Below, one piece after another: positions 24,855 through 33,719 of a stretch of 64,000 nt of DNA; position 1 is the stretch's first letter, and each line of letters opens with the position of its first letter. This DNA comes from Haematobacter genomosp. 1 (lineage in GTDB: Bacteria > Pseudomonadota > Alphaproteobacteria > Rhodobacterales > Rhodobacteraceae), in contig NZ_NIPW01000010.1 in the NCBI RefSeq assembly GCF_002196855.1, forward strand, positions 1 through 64,000, written 5' to 3'. A program made the position numbers and the translations under genes. A model generated the notes under the pieces. The model was not told the origin of the DNA and did not search any database. It worked only from the letters and a program-made list of their open reading frames with translations.

Positions 24855-25441
24855 CCGACTGCTTAACGCGCAGCCCGGAAGCAGGGACCTGAGAATTCCT
24901 GCTCCGGGTCCTGGGTCACACCTGGCCCGCGCGGCGGTTGTCGGGGGAGGTTGATTCACCCTCGATCCGGTGCGTGTGGTCGGGCCGATCCGATACGATA
25001 CGTGTGGCCGGGGGCAGGCGCGGCGATCGACACGATTTCGGCCTTCACTGGTCGGTTGGGGCCGGCGCGGGTGCGGCGGGCATAGCTGTCAGCGTTGGAA
25101 TGCGAAGAACCGAGACAGTCCGCGTGCCCGGGAAGCGCGGGCATGGCCATGGAGGGGGAGCCATGATCGCGGGCGGGCGATCGCCTGGCAAGATCAACTC
25201 CGCGGCTGCATCCCTCGGACGCTTGCAAACTTCCCCTTGTTGGAGCGCTTGCCGGAGCTTGAAGATCGCCCCGACCTGCCCCCGCCGTCGGGGCAGGCGC
25301 ATAGAGCACCGCTCTTCCGGCGCATGCCAGGCCGCCTCCCGGCCTGAATATCGGGCGACCATCGCGCTCCTGCCGACACAGCATGGCGCGGGGATGCGCG
25401 GGGCGCTGGTCCGGCACCCTGGACCGTGCTAGGCGAAACCG
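24855..25441. other. gene-free stretch of 587 bases with hairpins
   Basis: I see no convincing ORF. It holds an imperfect stem CCCGGAAGCAGG / CCTGCTCCGGG (24874-24908) just after the cytochrome gene, and an 8-bp perfect stem CCTGCCCC / GGGGCAGG (25275-25297) that competes with GCCCCGAC / GTCGGGGC on the same bases. No T-run follows either. It may contain the promoter of the AEC-yaiI operon, but no clear -35/-10 pair was found. Confidence 0.4.
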
Positions 25442-26371
25442 ATGCTTCCGGTGTTTCTCAAGACCTTGCCCTTTTTCGCGCTGATCGGCCTTGGCTGGAT
25501 CGCGGCGCGGCGGGGTTTCTGCTCCCCGGAAGCAACGGCGTGGCTCACGCGATTCGTGTTCTTCCTGCCGCTTTCGGCGATGCTGTTCGGCTTCGCAGCC
25601 TCGCTGCCGCTCTCCGCACTGCATGAGCCGGTCTTCATCGCGGCCTACGCCGGCGCGAGCCTTGCCGTCTATGCGCTGACGGGAGCGGTCGCACTTCTTC
25701 GCGGTTGCACGGTGGCGGAAGCGGCGGTGGAGGCGCAGTGCGGGGTGGTGGGAAATACCGGCTTCTTCGGCCTGCCGATGTTCGTGACGCTGCTCGGCCC
25801 GAAGGCCGCGGCCCCGATTCTCATCATGCTGCTCATCGACCTTGTCGTGTTCTCCACGCTCATCACGGTCATCATGACGCTGTGGCGGGACAGGCGGTTC
25901 GACCTGCACATCTTCCCCTCGCTTGCGCGCGGGCTCATCGGCAACCCGATGATCGTGTCGATGGTGGCGGGGGTGCTGTGGTCGGCCTCGGGCGTTCCGC
26001 TGCCGGCCCCGGTAAAGGAATTCGTGACGCTCCTGGGCGCGGCGGCAACGCCTTGCGCGCTGTTTGCCATCGGAGCCTCGCTCGCGGGGCGGAATGCGGA
26101 GCGGCCTGCGGTCGCGGCCTGGCTGTCGGCGGTGAAACTGCTGCTGCATCCGCTTGCCTGCGCGGTGGTGGCGTTCTGGCTGCTGCCGGTCGATCCCTTC
26201 GCGGCGGGGCTGATGGTGGCGACGGCCGCGCTGCCGGTTGCCGGCAATGTCTATATGCTGGCCCAGCACTACGGCGTGGCGCCGCTGCGCGTTTCGACGG
26301 CCATCCTGTTCTCCACGGCGGCGAGTGTGATCACGCTCCCGCTCATCATCGCGCGGGTGCTCATGCCATGA
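25442..26371 (+). CDS. AEC-family transporter (second copy)
   Basis: A 309-residue membrane protein with about ten hydrophobic segments and the family halves joined at [17 protein letters not shown]. It ends with [18 protein letters not shown], where other members have APxxxNxxxxA. It is only distantly similar to the one at 7773-8711. Substrate unknown (organic acids are likely for the family). It overlaps yaiI by four bases. Confidence 0.85.
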   Translation: MLPVFLKTLPFFALIGLGWIAARRGFCSPEATAWLTRFVFFLPLSAMLFGFAASLPLSALHEPVFIAAYAGASLAVYALTGAVALLRGCTVAEAAVEAQCGVVGNTGFFGLPMFVTLLGPKAAAPILIMLLIDLVVFSTLITVIMTLWRDRRFDLHIFPSLARGLIGNPMIVSMVAGVLWSASGVPLPAPVKEFVTLLGAAATPCALFAIGASLAGRNAERPAVAAWLSAVKLLLHPLACAVVAFWLLPVDPFAAGLMVATAALPVAGNVYMLAQHYGVAPLRVSTAILFSTAASVITLPLIIARVLMP

Positions 26372-26826
26372 CGGCGATCTATGTCGATGCGGATGCCTGC
26401 CCGGTCAAGGCGGAGGCCGAGCGGGTCGCGACGCGCCACGCGTTGCGGCTGTTCATGGTCTCGAACGGCGGGCTTCGCCCCTCGCCGAACCCGCTGGTGG
26501 AGATGATCTTCGTCCCCGCGGGGCCGGACGTGGCCGACGACTGGATCGCCGAGCGGGCGGCGCGCGGCGATGTCGTGGTGACGAATGACATCCCGCTTGC
26601 CGCGCGGGTGATCGAGCGCGGCGCGCGTGTTGTGCGGCCTGAGGGATCCGTGCTGACTGAAGCCAATATCGGCCCGGTGCTGGCCCAGCGGAACCTGATG
26701 GCGGATATCCGTTCCGCCGACCCCTTCCTGCAAGGTGGCGGGCGCCCCTTCGCCAAGGCCGACCGATCCCGTTTTCTGGATGCGCTGGAGCGGGAGCTTC
26801 GCGCCGCGATGAAGGAAGCCCCATGA
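26368..26826 (+). CDS. YaiI/YqxD family (DUF188, UPF0178) protein
   Basis: A 152-residue cytoplasmic protein with the family start [13 protein letters not shown] and the PIN-like pattern [29 protein letters not shown]. The family is thought to be nuclease-like on fold grounds, but its activity is not established. It is coupled by 4-base overlaps to both the AEC and HAD genes. Confidence 0.9.
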   Translation: MTAIYVDADACPVKAEAERVATRHALRLFMVSNGGLRPSPNPLVEMIFVPAGPDVADDWIAERAARGDVVVTNDIPLAARVIERGARVVRPEGSVLTEANIGPVLAQRNLMADIRSADPFLQGGGRPFAKADRSRFLDALERELRAAMKEAP

Positions 26827-27464
26827 CCGCAGCCGCCGCATCCCTCCCGAAGGCCGTTGTCTTCGACATCGGCAACGTGTTGATCGAATGGCAGCCCGAG
26901 CGCTTCTTCGATGGCGTCATGCCCGCCGCGGACCGGGCGCGGATGTTCGCGGAGATCGACCTGCACGCGATGAACGACGGCATAGACCGGGGCGAGAGCT
27001 TTCAGGATGCTGTCTATGCCACCGCCGACCGTCACCCCGCCTGGGGCGCGCAGATCCGCCTCTGGCATGACCGCTGGCTCGATATCGCGCGGCCGGAGAT
27101 ACCGGGGTCGGTGCATCTGCTGCGGGCGCTCAGACGGAAGGGGATCCCGGTCTTTGCACTGACCAACTTCGGGGTGGAGACATTCGCCCTTGCCCGCAAA
27201 GCCTATCCGTTTCTCGATGAGTTCGACCGGCGCTATGTCTCCGGTGAGCTGAAGGTCATCAAGCCCGACCCGCAGATCTACGCGATTCTGGAGCAGGACA
27301 GCGGCGTTGCGCCCGGTGACCTTCTCTTCACCGATGACCGGATCGACAATATCGCGGCAGCCAGCGCGCGGGGATGGCGGACACACCATTTCGACGGGCC
27401 GGAGGGCTGGGCGCGGCGGCTTGTCCGCGAGGGGTTGCTGACGGAGGAGGAGGCACAGCCATGA
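26823..27464 (+). CDS. HAD-superfamily phosphatase
   Basis: A 213-residue hydrolase. Motif I is [12 protein letters not shown] (nucleophile Asp; the usual +2 Asp is Gly-Asn, as in YihX-like members), motif II ALTNFG, motif III lysine in [11 protein letters not shown], and motif [11 protein letters not shown]. It resembles YihX-type sugar-phosphate phosphatases. It overlaps its neighbours on both sides. Confidence 0.88.
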   Translation: MTAAAASLPKAVVFDIGNVLIEWQPERFFDGVMPAADRARMFAEIDLHAMNDGIDRGESFQDAVYATADRHPAWGAQIRLWHDRWLDIARPEIPGSVHLLRALRRKGIPVFALTNFGVETFALARKAYPFLDEFDRRYVSGELKVIKPDPQIYAILEQDSGVAPGDLLFTDDRIDNIAAASARGWRTHHFDGPEGWARRLVREGLLTEEEAQP

Positions 27465-28384
27465 CCATTGAGATCATCGGCCCGGAGGCGGAGGCCCATC
27501 TGGACTGGATCGCCCTGACGGAGGCGTTGAAGCAGGGGCATCTGCTGCCGCTCTCGGGCATCGGCGATACGTTTCTCTACCGCGAGGACGATACCCTCCT
27601 CTCCCGCTCCGCCTGGATCGACGGGCTGGGCGTCGCGGTGAAATCCGCAACCATCGTGCCGGAGAACCGGCGGGCGGGCAGGCCGCTCGTCAACGGGGTC
27701 GTCACGCTGTTCGACGATGTGACCGGCTACCCGCTGGCGCTCGTCGATTTCCATTTGGTGACCAAGTGGAAGACGGCGGGGGACAGCCTGCTGGCCGCGC
27801 GGTTGCTGGCGCGGCCCGACAGCAGGCATATCCTCATCGTCGGGGCGGGGGCGGTCGCGGCCTCGATGATAGAGGCCTACTCGGCCGCCTTCCCGGAGGC
27901 GAGCTTCCGCGTCTGGGCGCGCAAGCAGGATGCCGCGGAGGCGCTGGCGCTCCGGTATCCCGGCGTGCGGGCGGTGAGCGATCTGGAGCAGGCCGCCAGC
28001 ACCGCCGACATCATCGCGACCTGCACCATGTCTTCCGAGCCGGTGATCGAGGGGCGCTGGATCCAGCCGGGAACGCATCTCGACCTGATCGGGGCCTACC
28101 GTCCCGACATGCGGGAGGTGGATGACGAGGCGATGCGGCGCGCCAGCATCTTCGTCAACGCGCGCGCCACGACCCTTCACCATATCGGAGAACTGATGAA
28201 GCCCATCGCGGCGGGTGTCATCACCGAGGATGACGTGATCGCCGATTTCTACGACATCGACCGGGGGGATTTCCGGCGGGAGAGCGCGGAGGAGATCACG
28301 CTCTGCAAGAACGGCGGCGGGGCGCATCTGGACCTGATGACAAGCCGATACATCCTCGACGCCTGGCGCGCGCGGAACGGCTAG
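27461..28384 (+). CDS. ornithine cyclodeaminase / mu-crystallin family protein
   Basis: A 307-residue NAD(P)-dependent enzyme. The N-terminal half carries the substrate-binding face, with Lys in VAVKSATIVPEN. The Rossmann motif is ILIVGAGAVAASMIEAY, and the motif HLDLIGAYRPDMREVDDE is typical. Members include ornithine cyclodeaminase, alanine dehydrogenase and ketimine reductases, so the exact reaction is open. It overlaps the HAD gene by four bases. Its TAG stop lies in a CTAG shared with the stop of the convergent MFS gene. Confidence 0.87.
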   Translation: MTIEIIGPEAEAHLDWIALTEALKQGHLLPLSGIGDTFLYREDDTLLSRSAWIDGLGVAVKSATIVPENRRAGRPLVNGVVTLFDDVTGYPLALVDFHLVTKWKTAGDSLLAARLLARPDSRHILIVGAGAVAASMIEAYSAAFPEASFRVWARKQDAAEALALRYPGVRAVSDLEQAASTADIIATCTMSSEPVIEGRWIQPGTHLDLIGAYRPDMREVDDEAMRRASIFVNARATTLHHIGELMKPIAAGVITEDDVIADFYDIDRGDFRRESAEEITLCKNGGGAHLDLMTSRYILDAWRARNG

Positions 28385-29631
28385 GCCGTCGCGCCGCGCA
28401 TGGCGTAGGGACGCTCGTTCACCGGCAGGTGGACGAGTGCCGAGAACGCGCCGATCCCCACACCGATCCACCAGACCAGCGTGTAGTTGCCATACATGTC
28501 GTAGAGCGCGCCTCCCAGCCAGACGCCCATGAAGCTGCCGAGCTGGTGGCTGAAGAACACCAGCCCATACAGCGTCCCCATGTAGCGCAGCCCGAAGATC
28601 TGCGCGACAAGGCCGGAGGTCAGCGGAACGGTGGCAAGCCAGAGCGAACCCATCGCCGCCGAGAACAGCAGTACCGAACCCGGCGTCACGGGCGCCATGA
28701 TGAAGGCCGCCGAAACGACCGTCCGGGCGAGGTAGATCCCCGCGAGCAGGTATTTCTTGGAATAGGTCTTGCCCAGCATCCCCGCGAGGATGGTGCCGCC
28801 CACGTTCATCAGCCCGATGACCGCGATCGCCAGCGCCCCGAGCGCCGAAGTGGAGGTGATGCCGATGGAGGAGAGCCAGCTTCCCGCGCTGATCGGGGCG
28901 CACAGTTCCGTCACGAAGGCCGGGAAGTGAGCGGTAATGAAGCCAAGCTGATAGCCGCAGGAGAAAAACCCAAGGAAGATAAGGATATATGACGGGTCCT
29001 TCACAGCACGGGCGAGGACACGCCCCAGGGGTTCGTCCACCTCGGTGCTCGCCCGCTCCGGCGCGCGGATAAGCGGCAGGGCGAACAGCGCGCAAAGGAT
29101 GGCGCCGGCGAAAATGATGAACACGGTCTGCCACGGGAACTGCGCGAGCAGCAGCTCGGCGATGGGCGCGCCGATGATCTGGCCCGCCGATCCCGCCGCG
29201 GTCACCACGCCGAGCGCGAGGGACCGGTTGTCATCGGACGCGGACCGCCCGACGACCGCGAGGATCACGCCAAACCCCGTGCCCGCGATACCGAAGCCCA
29301 CCAGCACTTCCAACAACTGGACCATGCCGGGCGTCGAGGCCCAGGCAGTGAGCACCAGGCCCGCCGCATAGAACAGCGCCCCGATGATGATCGCCCGCTT
29401 GTCGCCCCAGCGTTCCGCGATCGCGCCGAACACCGGCTGCCCGATCCCCCAGGCGAGGTTCTGGATGGCGATGGCGAGCGAGAAGTAGGAGCGCGGCCAG
29501 CCGAACTCCTCCGCCACCGGAATCTGGAACACCCCGAAGGAGGCGCGGATCGCGAAGTTGATCAAGATGATGATGCACCCGCCGATGAGTATCGGGGTGA
29601 ACAGGCGGTCGCGGCTCAGGGTGTTCGTCAT
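28381..29631 (-). CDS. major facilitator superfamily transporter
   Basis: A 416-residue protein with 12 hydrophobic segments in two halves. It resembles oxalate/formate-type or monocarboxylate-type members (PILIGGCIIILINFAIRASFGVFQIPVAEEFGW, ALGVVTAAGSAGQIIGAPI). The start at 29631 (MTNTLSRDR) is preceded by AGGAGACCTCCC; the ORF extends upstream but the first Met there has no ribosome site. Substrate unknown. It ends in the same CTAG as the convergent ornithine-cyclodeaminase-like gene. Confidence 0.87.
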   Translation of the reverse strand: MTNTLSRDRLFTPILIGGCIIILINFAIRASFGVFQIPVAEEFGWPRSYFSLAIAIQNLAWGIGQPVFGAIAERWGDKRAIIIGALFYAAGLVLTAWASTPGMVQLLEVLVGFGIAGTGFGVILAVVGRSASDDNRSLALGVVTAAGSAGQIIGAPIAELLLAQFPWQTVFIIFAGAILCALFALPLIRAPERASTEVDEPLGRVLARAVKDPSYILIFLGFFSCGYQLGFITAHFPAFVTELCAPISAGSWLSSIGITSTSALGALAIAVIGLMNVGGTILAGMLGKTYSKKYLLAGIYLARTVVSAAFIMAPVTPGSVLLFSAAMGSLWLATVPLTSGLVAQIFGLRYMGTLYGLVFFSHQLGSFMGVWLGGALYDMYGNYTLVWWIGVGIGAFSALVHLPVNERPYAMRGATA

Positions 29632-29794
29632 GGGAGGTCTCCTCGCCCACAGGTTTTGCGCGGCAGGCACCCAGCCGTCAATTGATGATTTGTGATGGAA
29701 GCATCACGGAATGCGAAGGATGCGCGGCGGAGGGGTGGTTGTGTCCCTTGCGGGCAGCGGATAGGGTCGCGCGCGATCTTTCAGGAGGATGAAC

Positions 29795-30676
29795 ATGGCC
29801 GGTGCGGAGACATGGCAGTGCGTCATGGTCTGCTGGGGCACGCGCTATCCCGTGGAAGTTCTGAACCATCTGGTCGGGGAAATCCGCAGGCAGGCGGCGA
29901 GCGTGCCGCGTTTCGTCCTCATCACCGAACTGCCGAAGCCGGGGCTGGACCCCGCCGTGATGCTGCGTCCATTCCCGGAGTTCTTCCTGCGTGAACGCTT
30001 CCGCCGCTCCGGCTGTCAGGCCAAGCTGGCAATGTTCGAGGAGGGGGTGGTCCCGGTCGATCTGCCGGCCACCTATGTCGATCTGGACACCGTGATCACG
30101 GGCGACATGTCGCGGGGCATCGGTTTCATGCGGGACCGGCAATCCGTGCTGATGCTGCAAAGCGCGATCATTCCCTTCGGCGCGTTGGGACGGCTCGTCT
30201 ATCGGCTGTCGAAGGGGAAGCACTACGCGCGGGGAAACTCTTCCGTCGTGGTCTGGCACCCGGCGGAGGGGCATTATATCGCGCAACGTTTCCGGGAGCT
30301 GGATGCGCGGTTTCCCAATCACGGCGACTTCCGCCCGATGATCGCCGACGAGCGGTTCATCAGCTGGTGTGCGCAGCCTCATATGTCTGCCCTTCCAAGG
30401 GATTATGCGGTCAAGTTCACGTGGGAGTTCATGTTCCCGTGGCGCTGGCCGATCCTGCTTCGCGCCAAGCTGCCCTGGGTGGCGGCGCGCCGCGCCCGAC
30501 AGGCTGCGATCACGCTCAACGGTGAGGACATCAAGCCGGAGGTCCTGATCGACATGCCGGAGGGCGCCGAACTGACCGACAGGAAGGGCCGCAAGCTCAT
30601 CTGGAGCACTGCCGCGATGGGGCCTGCCTGGAGCCGCATCCTCGACCATTGCCGCGCGACACTCGGACGGACCTGA
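29795..30676 (+). CDS. uncharacterised protein with DxD motif, putative glycosyltransferase
   Basis: A 293-residue cytoplasmic protein without signal or membrane segments. It starts WQCVMVCWGTRYPVEVLNHLV, a nucleotide-sugar-binding-like strand. In the middle it has TYVDLDTVITGDM, which looks like the metal-binding DxD of GT-A glycosyltransferases, followed by FGALGRLVYRLSKGKHYARGNSSVVVW and a late FPNHGDFRPMIADERFISW. This fits a GT8-like transferase, but no close family is recognised. I chose ATG 29795 because AGGAGG lies 6 bases upstream; ATG 29789 abuts it. It is three bases from zapE. Confidence 0.6.
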   Translation: MAGAETWQCVMVCWGTRYPVEVLNHLVGEIRRQAASVPRFVLITELPKPGLDPAVMLRPFPEFFLRERFRRSGCQAKLAMFEEGVVPVDLPATYVDLDTVITGDMSRGIGFMRDRQSVLMLQSAIIPFGALGRLVYRLSKGKHYARGNSSVVVWHPAEGHYIAQRFRELDARFPNHGDFRPMIADERFISWCAQPHMSALPRDYAVKFTWEFMFPWRWPILLRAKLPWVAARRARQAAITLNGEDIKPEVLIDMPEGAELTDRKGRKLIWSTAAMGPAWSRILDHCRATLGRT

Positions 30677-30679
30677 CCC

Positions 30680-31774
30680 ATGGCCACATTGAGCGAAATC
30701 TACGACCGCAAGGTCGCCGAAGGCACGTTGCGCGCCGATGCGGGGCAGCGATCCACCCTGCCGCTGCTGGAGACGATCCGCACGGCGCTGGAGACGCAGC
30801 CGCCCAAGCCGAAGGGCTTTCTCGCCCGGCTGACCCGCAAGCCGCCGGAGCCGATCCCCGGCCTTTACCTTTGGGGCGGGGTAGGGCGGGGCAAGTCGAT
30901 GCTGATGGACCTGTTCATGGAGTCCGTCGATATCCCGGAGAAGCGCCGCGTCCACTTCCACGCCTTCATGCAGGAAGTGCAGGCGGGGCTGAACGAGGCT
31001 CGGGCGCAGGGGGTGCAGGATGCGATCCTGCCGGTGGCGGAGAAGATCGCGACCGAACTCAGGCTGCTCTGCTTTGACGAGATGCAGATCACCGACATCG
31101 CCGATGCGATGATCGTGGGGCGGCTGTTCCAGAAGCTCTTCGATGCGGGGGTGGTGGTGGTGACCACTTCCAACCGCGCGCCGGACGATCTTTACAAGGA
31201 CGGCCTGAACCGTCAGCTTTTCCTGCCGTTCATCGCGCTCCTGAAGGAGCGGCTGGCCGTCCATGAGATCGAGAGCGAGACGGATTACCGCCAGCACCGG
31301 CTTTCCGGTGCGCCGGTCTATTTCTCGCCCGCCAATGCCGCTGCCGCGGCGGCGATCGAAGGGATATGGAACGACCTGACCGGTCATGCGCCGAAGCGCC
31401 CGATGTTCCTGAAGGTCAACGGGCGGGAGGTGGAGATCCCCGCCTTCCACAACGGCGTCGCGCGGGCGCGGTTCTGGGATCTCTGCGCCAAGCCGCTCGG
31501 CCCGGCGGATTACCTTGCGCTGACAGGGGCCGCGCGGGTGCTCATCCTTGAGGAAATTCCGCGGCTCTCCCGGTCCAACTTCAACGAGGCGAAACGGTTC
31601 GTCACGCTGATCGACGCCGTCTATGAGGCGCGGTTGCGGTTCATCTGCTCCGCCGCCGACATCCCCGAGCATCTGTATCAGGAGGGGGAGGGGGCATTCG
31701 AGTTCGAGCGCACCGCCAGCCGCTTGCGCGAGATGCAGGGCGCCGATTGGGCGGGGGCCACGGCTCCGTCCTAG
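30680..31774 (+). CDS. zapE: cell division protein ZapE (AFG1-like ATPase)
   Basis: A 364-residue P-loop ATPase. Walker A is LYLWGGVGRGKSMLMDLFM, Walker B LLCFDEMQITDIADAMIVGRLF, followed by VVVTTSNRAPDDLYKDGLNR, the signature of AFG1/ZapE. It associates with the Z-ring and in mitochondria with respiratory-complex turnover. It follows the putative glycosyltransferase by three bases, so the two are probably co-transcribed. Convergent with hspQ. Confidence 0.93.
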   Translation: MATLSEIYDRKVAEGTLRADAGQRSTLPLLETIRTALETQPPKPKGFLARLTRKPPEPIPGLYLWGGVGRGKSMLMDLFMESVDIPEKRRVHFHAFMQEVQAGLNEARAQGVQDAILPVAEKIATELRLLCFDEMQITDIADAMIVGRLFQKLFDAGVVVVTTSNRAPDDLYKDGLNRQLFLPFIALLKERLAVHEIESETDYRQHRLSGAPVYFSPANAAAAAAIEGIWNDLTGHAPKRPMFLKVNGREVEIPAFHNGVARARFWDLCAKPLGPADYLALTGAARVLILEEIPRLSRSNFNEAKRFVTLIDAVYEARLRFICSAADIPEHLYQEGEGAFEFERTASRLREMQGADWAGATAPS

Positions 31775-31809
31775 ACCCGTCCGACGACCTTCCCCAGCTC
31801 CGGGCGGGA

Positions 31810-32136
31810 TCAGTTCAGCCGGAAATGCAGCGAATAGCGACCGCCCTCGAATTCGCCGAAAAGGTCGGTCAGGTCGGGATGCTCCACCGGTTCCCCGGTT
31901 TCGTCGGGCAGCAGGTTCTGTTCCGAGACATAGGCCACGTAGTAGCTCCGGTCGTTCTCGGCCAGCAGATGATAGAACGGCTGCTCACGCGAGGGACGGC
32001 TGTCCTCCGGTATGGAGGCATACCATTCCTCGGTATTGTTGAATTCCGGATCCACGTCGAAAACCACCCCCCGGAAGGGATGCTTCCGGTGGCGCAGGAC
32101 CTGTCCGAGATGATACTTCGCCTCTGACTTGATCAT
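31810..32136 (-). CDS. hspQ: heat shock protein HspQ
   Basis: A 108-residue protein with the YccV/HspQ pattern KYHLGQVLRHRKHPFRGVVFDVDPEF, then EQPFYHLLAENDRSYYVAYVSEQNLLPDE. HspQ acts as a specificity factor for Lon protease and binds hemimethylated DNA in vitro. Single gene, convergent with zapE and divergent from the lytic transglycosylase. The 220 bases to its left-hand neighbour's start hold the promoters of both. Confidence 0.92.
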   Translation of the reverse strand: MIKSEAKYHLGQVLRHRKHPFRGVVFDVDPEFNNTEEWYASIPEDSRPSREQPFYHLLAENDRSYYVAYVSEQNLLPDETGEPVEHPDLTDLFGEFEGGRYSLHFRLN

Positions 32137-32358
32137 GAGCGGGGCCTCTTTTTAATCATTGTTACGATTTGCCGGTCGAAAAGTCCATGATCTCGCCGGG
32201 CACAATCTGTCTCGCAGCGGTGTCTGATGAACGTTTTACAAGGGTCAAAGGCGCCTGCTCTCGCGGATCTGATCGCAAATCGGACGACAGCGGCATTTCT
32301 CTGGCGCGCCCTTTCGCGTATAACCTTGGAAAACAATAAGACAGAACACGAGGGGCAG

Positions 32359-32940
32359 ATGGGCAGATACCTCCGGCTATCGGTGTTGTTGCTGTTGGCG
32401 GCATGCGGCGGCGGCAAATATTCGGCCCCGAAGAATCTCGACGATGCCTGCGCCATCGTGCGCGAACGGCCGAAATATCTCTCGGCCATGCGCCGGACGG
32501 AGGCGCGCTGGGGCGTCCCGGTCTATGTCCAGATGGCGGTGATTCACCAGGAGAGCAAGTTCATCGGCGATGCCAAGACGCCGTTCCGCTACACGCTCGG
32601 CATCATTCCGATGGGCCGCCAGTCCTCCGCCTACGGCTATGCGCAGGCGCTCGATGACACCTGGGAGGAATACAAGCGCGAAACGCGGAACCGCGGGGCC
32701 GACCGCAGGGACATTCACGATGCGACGGATTTCATGGGCTGGTACATGAACCAGACGCGTCAGGCCCTCGGTATTCCTGTGTACGACATCTACAACCAGT
32801 ATCTCGCCTATCATGAGGGGCGGGGCGGCTATGCGCGGCAGACCTACAGGGGCAAGCCGTGGCTCATGTCGGTTGCGAACAGCATGTCGGCACGGTCGGA
32901 GAAATACCGCGCCCAGCTGGTCTCCTGCCGCAAGATCTGA
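32359..32940 (+). CDS. lytic transglycosylase-like lipoprotein
   Basis: A 193-residue protein. The ATG at 32359 (after GAGGGG) gives a lipoprotein signal with lipobox LLAAC (MGRYLRLSVLLLLAACGGG). The SLT-like domain begins with PKYLSAMRRTEARWGVPVYVQMAVIHQESKF, where the Glu in HQES is the expected catalytic acid. SSAYGYAQAL and NQYLAYHEG are the other family motifs. It should cut peptidoglycan glycan strands at the outer membrane. In-frame codons upstream to 32227 are not needed. Confidence 0.88.
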   Translation: MGRYLRLSVLLLLAACGGGKYSAPKNLDDACAIVRERPKYLSAMRRTEARWGVPVYVQMAVIHQESKFIGDAKTPFRYTLGIIPMGRQSSAYGYAQALDDTWEEYKRETRNRGADRRDIHDATDFMGWYMNQTRQALGIPVYDIYNQYLAYHEGRGGYARQTYRGKPWLMSVANSMSARSEKYRAQLVSCRKI

Positions 32941-33069
32941 CGCCCGCCGCTATTGGAGTTCGGAAAACCGGCGACGCTGCAGAGGGGGCGCCGGATTTCC
33001 CGCCGGGATATATCCGGCCCGAGAAAGCGGCTCGTTCCCGGCGCATCCGTTAGTGAAGCACCGGGAGGT

Positions 33070-33672
33070 TCAACGCTGCCGTTTTGCCGTTTCCAGGGGG
33101 ATGTTGAAGAACGACGGCGGGTAGTTCTCCCCGAGTTTCAGCGGGCCGAGCTGTGTCGTCGTCTGGGTGCCTGCCTCGTCGGTGATGACCCACTGCTTCA
33201 GCGCGATGGGATTGGAAGAAAACACCAGCCGTATCTGCCCGTATTGCGGGTTCTTCGGATCCTGCGCGATCACATAGGTATCGCTGCCCTGCGTTCCGTG
33301 CCCCACGACCATCCGCGCCTGCCCGAGATCGACAGTGGGGGCGAGGATCAGGTTCAGCGGCGTCTTGCTCAGCGGATACTGCTGCGGGCCGGAGTTCGAC
33401 TTCGCGTCGAAGATCGCCACCTGTCCGCCGCCCGCCATGACGAGGTTGCGAACCGGCGCATTGTATTCGAACCGCATCCGCCCCGGACGGCGGATATAGA
33501 CGGTGCCCTCGGCACGGGAGCCATCGGCATTGATCTGCGTGAACGGCGCTTCCGCCGTGCGCAGCCCGTTCAGGTAACGCGACAGCTCCGACAGCGGCAC
33601 CTCCTGCGCAAAGGCGGGCAGGGCCATGAGGAGCACGAGGATGACGGCGACAACGCGGGAGAAGATCTTCAT
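33070..33672 (-). CDS. lolA: outer-membrane lipoprotein carrier protein LolA
   Basis: A 200-residue periplasmic chaperone with a signal peptide (MALPAFAQ-EVPL) and the LolA pattern SRYLNGLRTAEAPFTQINADGS...GTVYIRRPGRMRFEY...PLSKTPLNLILA. It carries lipoproteins released by LolCDE to the outer membrane. It lies 47 bases downstream of ftsK on the same strand, the usual order in this group. Confidence 0.93.
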   Translation of the reverse strand: MKIFSRVVAVILVLLMALPAFAQEVPLSELSRYLNGLRTAEAPFTQINADGSRAEGTVYIRRPGRMRFEYNAPVRNLVMAGGGQVAIFDAKSNSGPQQYPLSKTPLNLILAPTVDLGQARMVVGHGTQGSDTYVIAQDPKNPQYGQIRLVFSSNPIALKQWVITDEAGTQTTTQLGPLKLGENYPPSFFNIPLETAKRQR

Positions 33673-33719
33673 ATCGCGTATCTATCGCATCCCGCGCGCT
33701 CTGCCATCCCCACGCGCGA

